DNA from: Candidatus Solibacter sp.
GTDB lineage: Bacteria > Acidobacteriota > Terriglobia > Bryobacterales > Bryobacteraceae
Assembly: GCA_017883345.1 (NCBI GenBank)
Contig: JADGNT010000234.1
Span: forward strand, 1-7,425
Direction of reading: 5' to 3'
Length of the DNA: 7,425 bases
In this document: positions 6,425 to 7,425 of the stretch, piece after piece
How positions within the stretch are numbered: the stretch's first letter is position 1
How the letters are laid out: every line of letters begins with the position of its first letter
The notes under the pieces: generated by a model
Seen by the model: only the letters and a program-made list of their open reading frames with translations
Database searches by the model: none
Told to the model about the DNA's origin: nothing
Made by a program: the position numbers and the translations under genes

Positions 6425-7425
6425 GTGGCGTCCGTCAAGAGAAGCGAAATCGAGCGCACGGAGCGGCAGAGCGCATCGCTGAAGCGCGAACTGCGGCTGC
6501 CGGACCTGGTGCTGCTTCAGGTGCTGCTCATCGTGGGACTGCCGTGGATCGGCTATGCCGCGAAGCTCGGCGGGTCGCACGTCGTGCTGTGGATGGCGGC
6601 CATCGCGCTATTCTACTTCCCGCTGGCCGGCACGGTGATCTATCTGAGCCGCCGGCTGCCGCTCGAAGGCGGCATTTATCAGTGGGCCAAGATCGGGCTC
6701 TCGCCGTTCGCCGGGTTTCAATCGGCGTGGAACTACTCGTTCTTCCTGATCCTGATGTACGCCACCAGCGGGTCGCTGGTGGCCAACAGCCTGTCGTACC
6801 TGCTGGGGCCGGACGCCGCGTGGATGACCAGCCACAAGCCGCTGATCCTGGGGTTGAACGTCGCCTTCTTCGCCATCGTGTTCTGGGTCAACGTGCGCGG
6901 TCTGCACCTGGCGCGCTGGATCACTTCCACCGGCGGGGCCCTGGTGATCGCGCTCTACGCGCTGATTATCGGCCTCTTGGCGTTGCGCCTGTGGCGCGGC
7001 GATCCGCTGGCGCAGCCCACCGTGACGCTGGCCTTTCCCGCCCTGACCCTGATGACCGTGAACCTGTTCAGCAAGATCGCCTTCAACGCGCTGAGCGGCT
7101 TCGAGCAGGTGGCCATCTTCGCCGGGGAGTGCCACACGCCGGAGCGCAACATCGCGCGCTCGGTGTGGATCGCCGGGCCGGGCATCGCGCTGCTCTACAT
7201 ACTGGGCACGTGCGCCATGCTGGCCTACACGCCCAAGGACAAGATCGATTTGATCGCGCCCATCGCGCAGATCCTGGGGGCGTCGCTGCACGCTTCCCGC
7301 GCCGTGGCGGTGCTCAGCGGCGCGGCCATCCTGGCGCTGCTGTTTGCCTACTTCACGCAGACCGTGGCGTGCGTGGCGCAGGTCTCGCGCTTGCCCATGG
7401 TGGCGGGGTGGGACGGCCTGCTTCC
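6425..7425 (+). CDS. APC-superfamily amino acid permease, N-terminal 333 residues (runs off window)
   Basis: The frame is open from GTG at 6425 to the right edge. The closest in-frame stop upstream is TGA at 6380-6382, with no other start codon between, so the GTG is the only reasonable start. It lies 4 bp after the DUF1080 stop. After a charged, cytoplasmic N-terminus (1-24) come repeated hydrophobic helices: about 28-48 (containing VGLPWIGYAAKLGG), 53-74, 98-125, 138-157, 168-189, 204-222, 248-268 and 291-318. LPLEGGIYQWAK (78-89) is the loop after TM2 typical of amino acid/polyamine/organocation permeases. ALSGFEQVAIFAGECHTPERNI (split as ALSGFEQV, then AGE and PERNI, 222-243) matches the TM6 region of AA_permease_2. 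It should take up an amino acid or amine with H+ or Na+, or exchange it. The substrate is not readable, and the C-terminal third or so is missing. Confidence 0.85.
   Translation, partial: MASVKRSEIERTERQSASLKRELRLPDLVLLQVLLIVGLPWIGYAAKLGGSHVVLWMAAIALFYFPLAGTVIYLSRRLPLEGGIYQWAKIGLSPFAGFQSAWNYSFFLILMYATSGSLVANSLSYLLGPDAAWMTSHKPLILGLNVAFFAIVFWVNVRGLHLARWITSTGGALVIALYALIIGLLALRLWRGDPLAQPTVTLAFPALTLMTVNLFSKIAFNALSGFEQVAIFAGECHTPERNIARSVWIAGPGIALLYILGTCAMLAYTPKDKIDLIAPIAQILGASLHASRAVAVLSGAAILALLFAYFTQTVACVAQVSRLPMVAGWDGLL

Noticed and set aside
5350..6459. Long - strand open frame opposite the DUF1080 gene
   Set aside because: It is antisense to a clear DUF1080 domain and spans two + strand gene boundaries without a family motif.

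Overview
The window looks like chromosomal DNA of a high-GC, saprophytic Gram-negative bacterium, most plausibly an acidobacterium of the Bryobacterales/Solibacter type. This placement is inference. It rests on the overall gene style: a porin-like small beta-barrel, secreted sugar-active enzymes including a DUF1080 protein, a GT-C membrane protein with the NNH signature, and abundant REP-type hairpins with a RAYT gene. There is no rRNA or marker gene to fix it.

Layout from left to right. (1) The 3' end of an outer-membrane beta-barrel gene on the + strand, cut by the window edge. (2) Directly after its stop codon, a 639-bp element at 558-1196. It holds a decayed REP-associated tyrosine transposase (RAYT) gene on the - strand between 34-bp inverted terminal repeats that fold into REP-like hairpins. 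(3) A 860-residue secreted glycoside hydrolase family 2 enzyme on the - strand (1235-3817), closest in its motifs to exo-beta-D-glucosaminidases of the CsxA subfamily. (4) A 217-bp divergent intergenic region. It contains a REPIN-like pair of hairpins (3859-3949) and a perfect 25-bp direct repeat on either side of it, each copy carrying a small palindrome and a copy of the hydrolase's ribosome-binding sequence. (5) A tight + strand gene run: a multi-pass GT-C/Pmt-like membrane protein (4035-5483), a secreted DUF1080 (3-keto-disaccharide hydrolase family) protein (5491-6420), and an APC-superfamily amino acid permease (6425 to the right edge, truncated). Gaps of 7 and 4 bp suggest co-transcription.

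Functionally, the hydrolase could release glucosamine from chitosan-like polymers, the DUF1080 protein could act on oxidised or modified disaccharides outside the cytoplasm, and the permease could import an amino acid or amine. A shared pathway is possible but the sequence does not prove it. The least routine part is the REP/RAYT material. Two different hairpin families 2.7 kb apart share the same GTGG foot, and the one local RAYT is disabled twice: by a frameshift and by loss of the second His of its HUH motif. I found no clear CRISPR array, tRNA, rRNA, phage or defence system.
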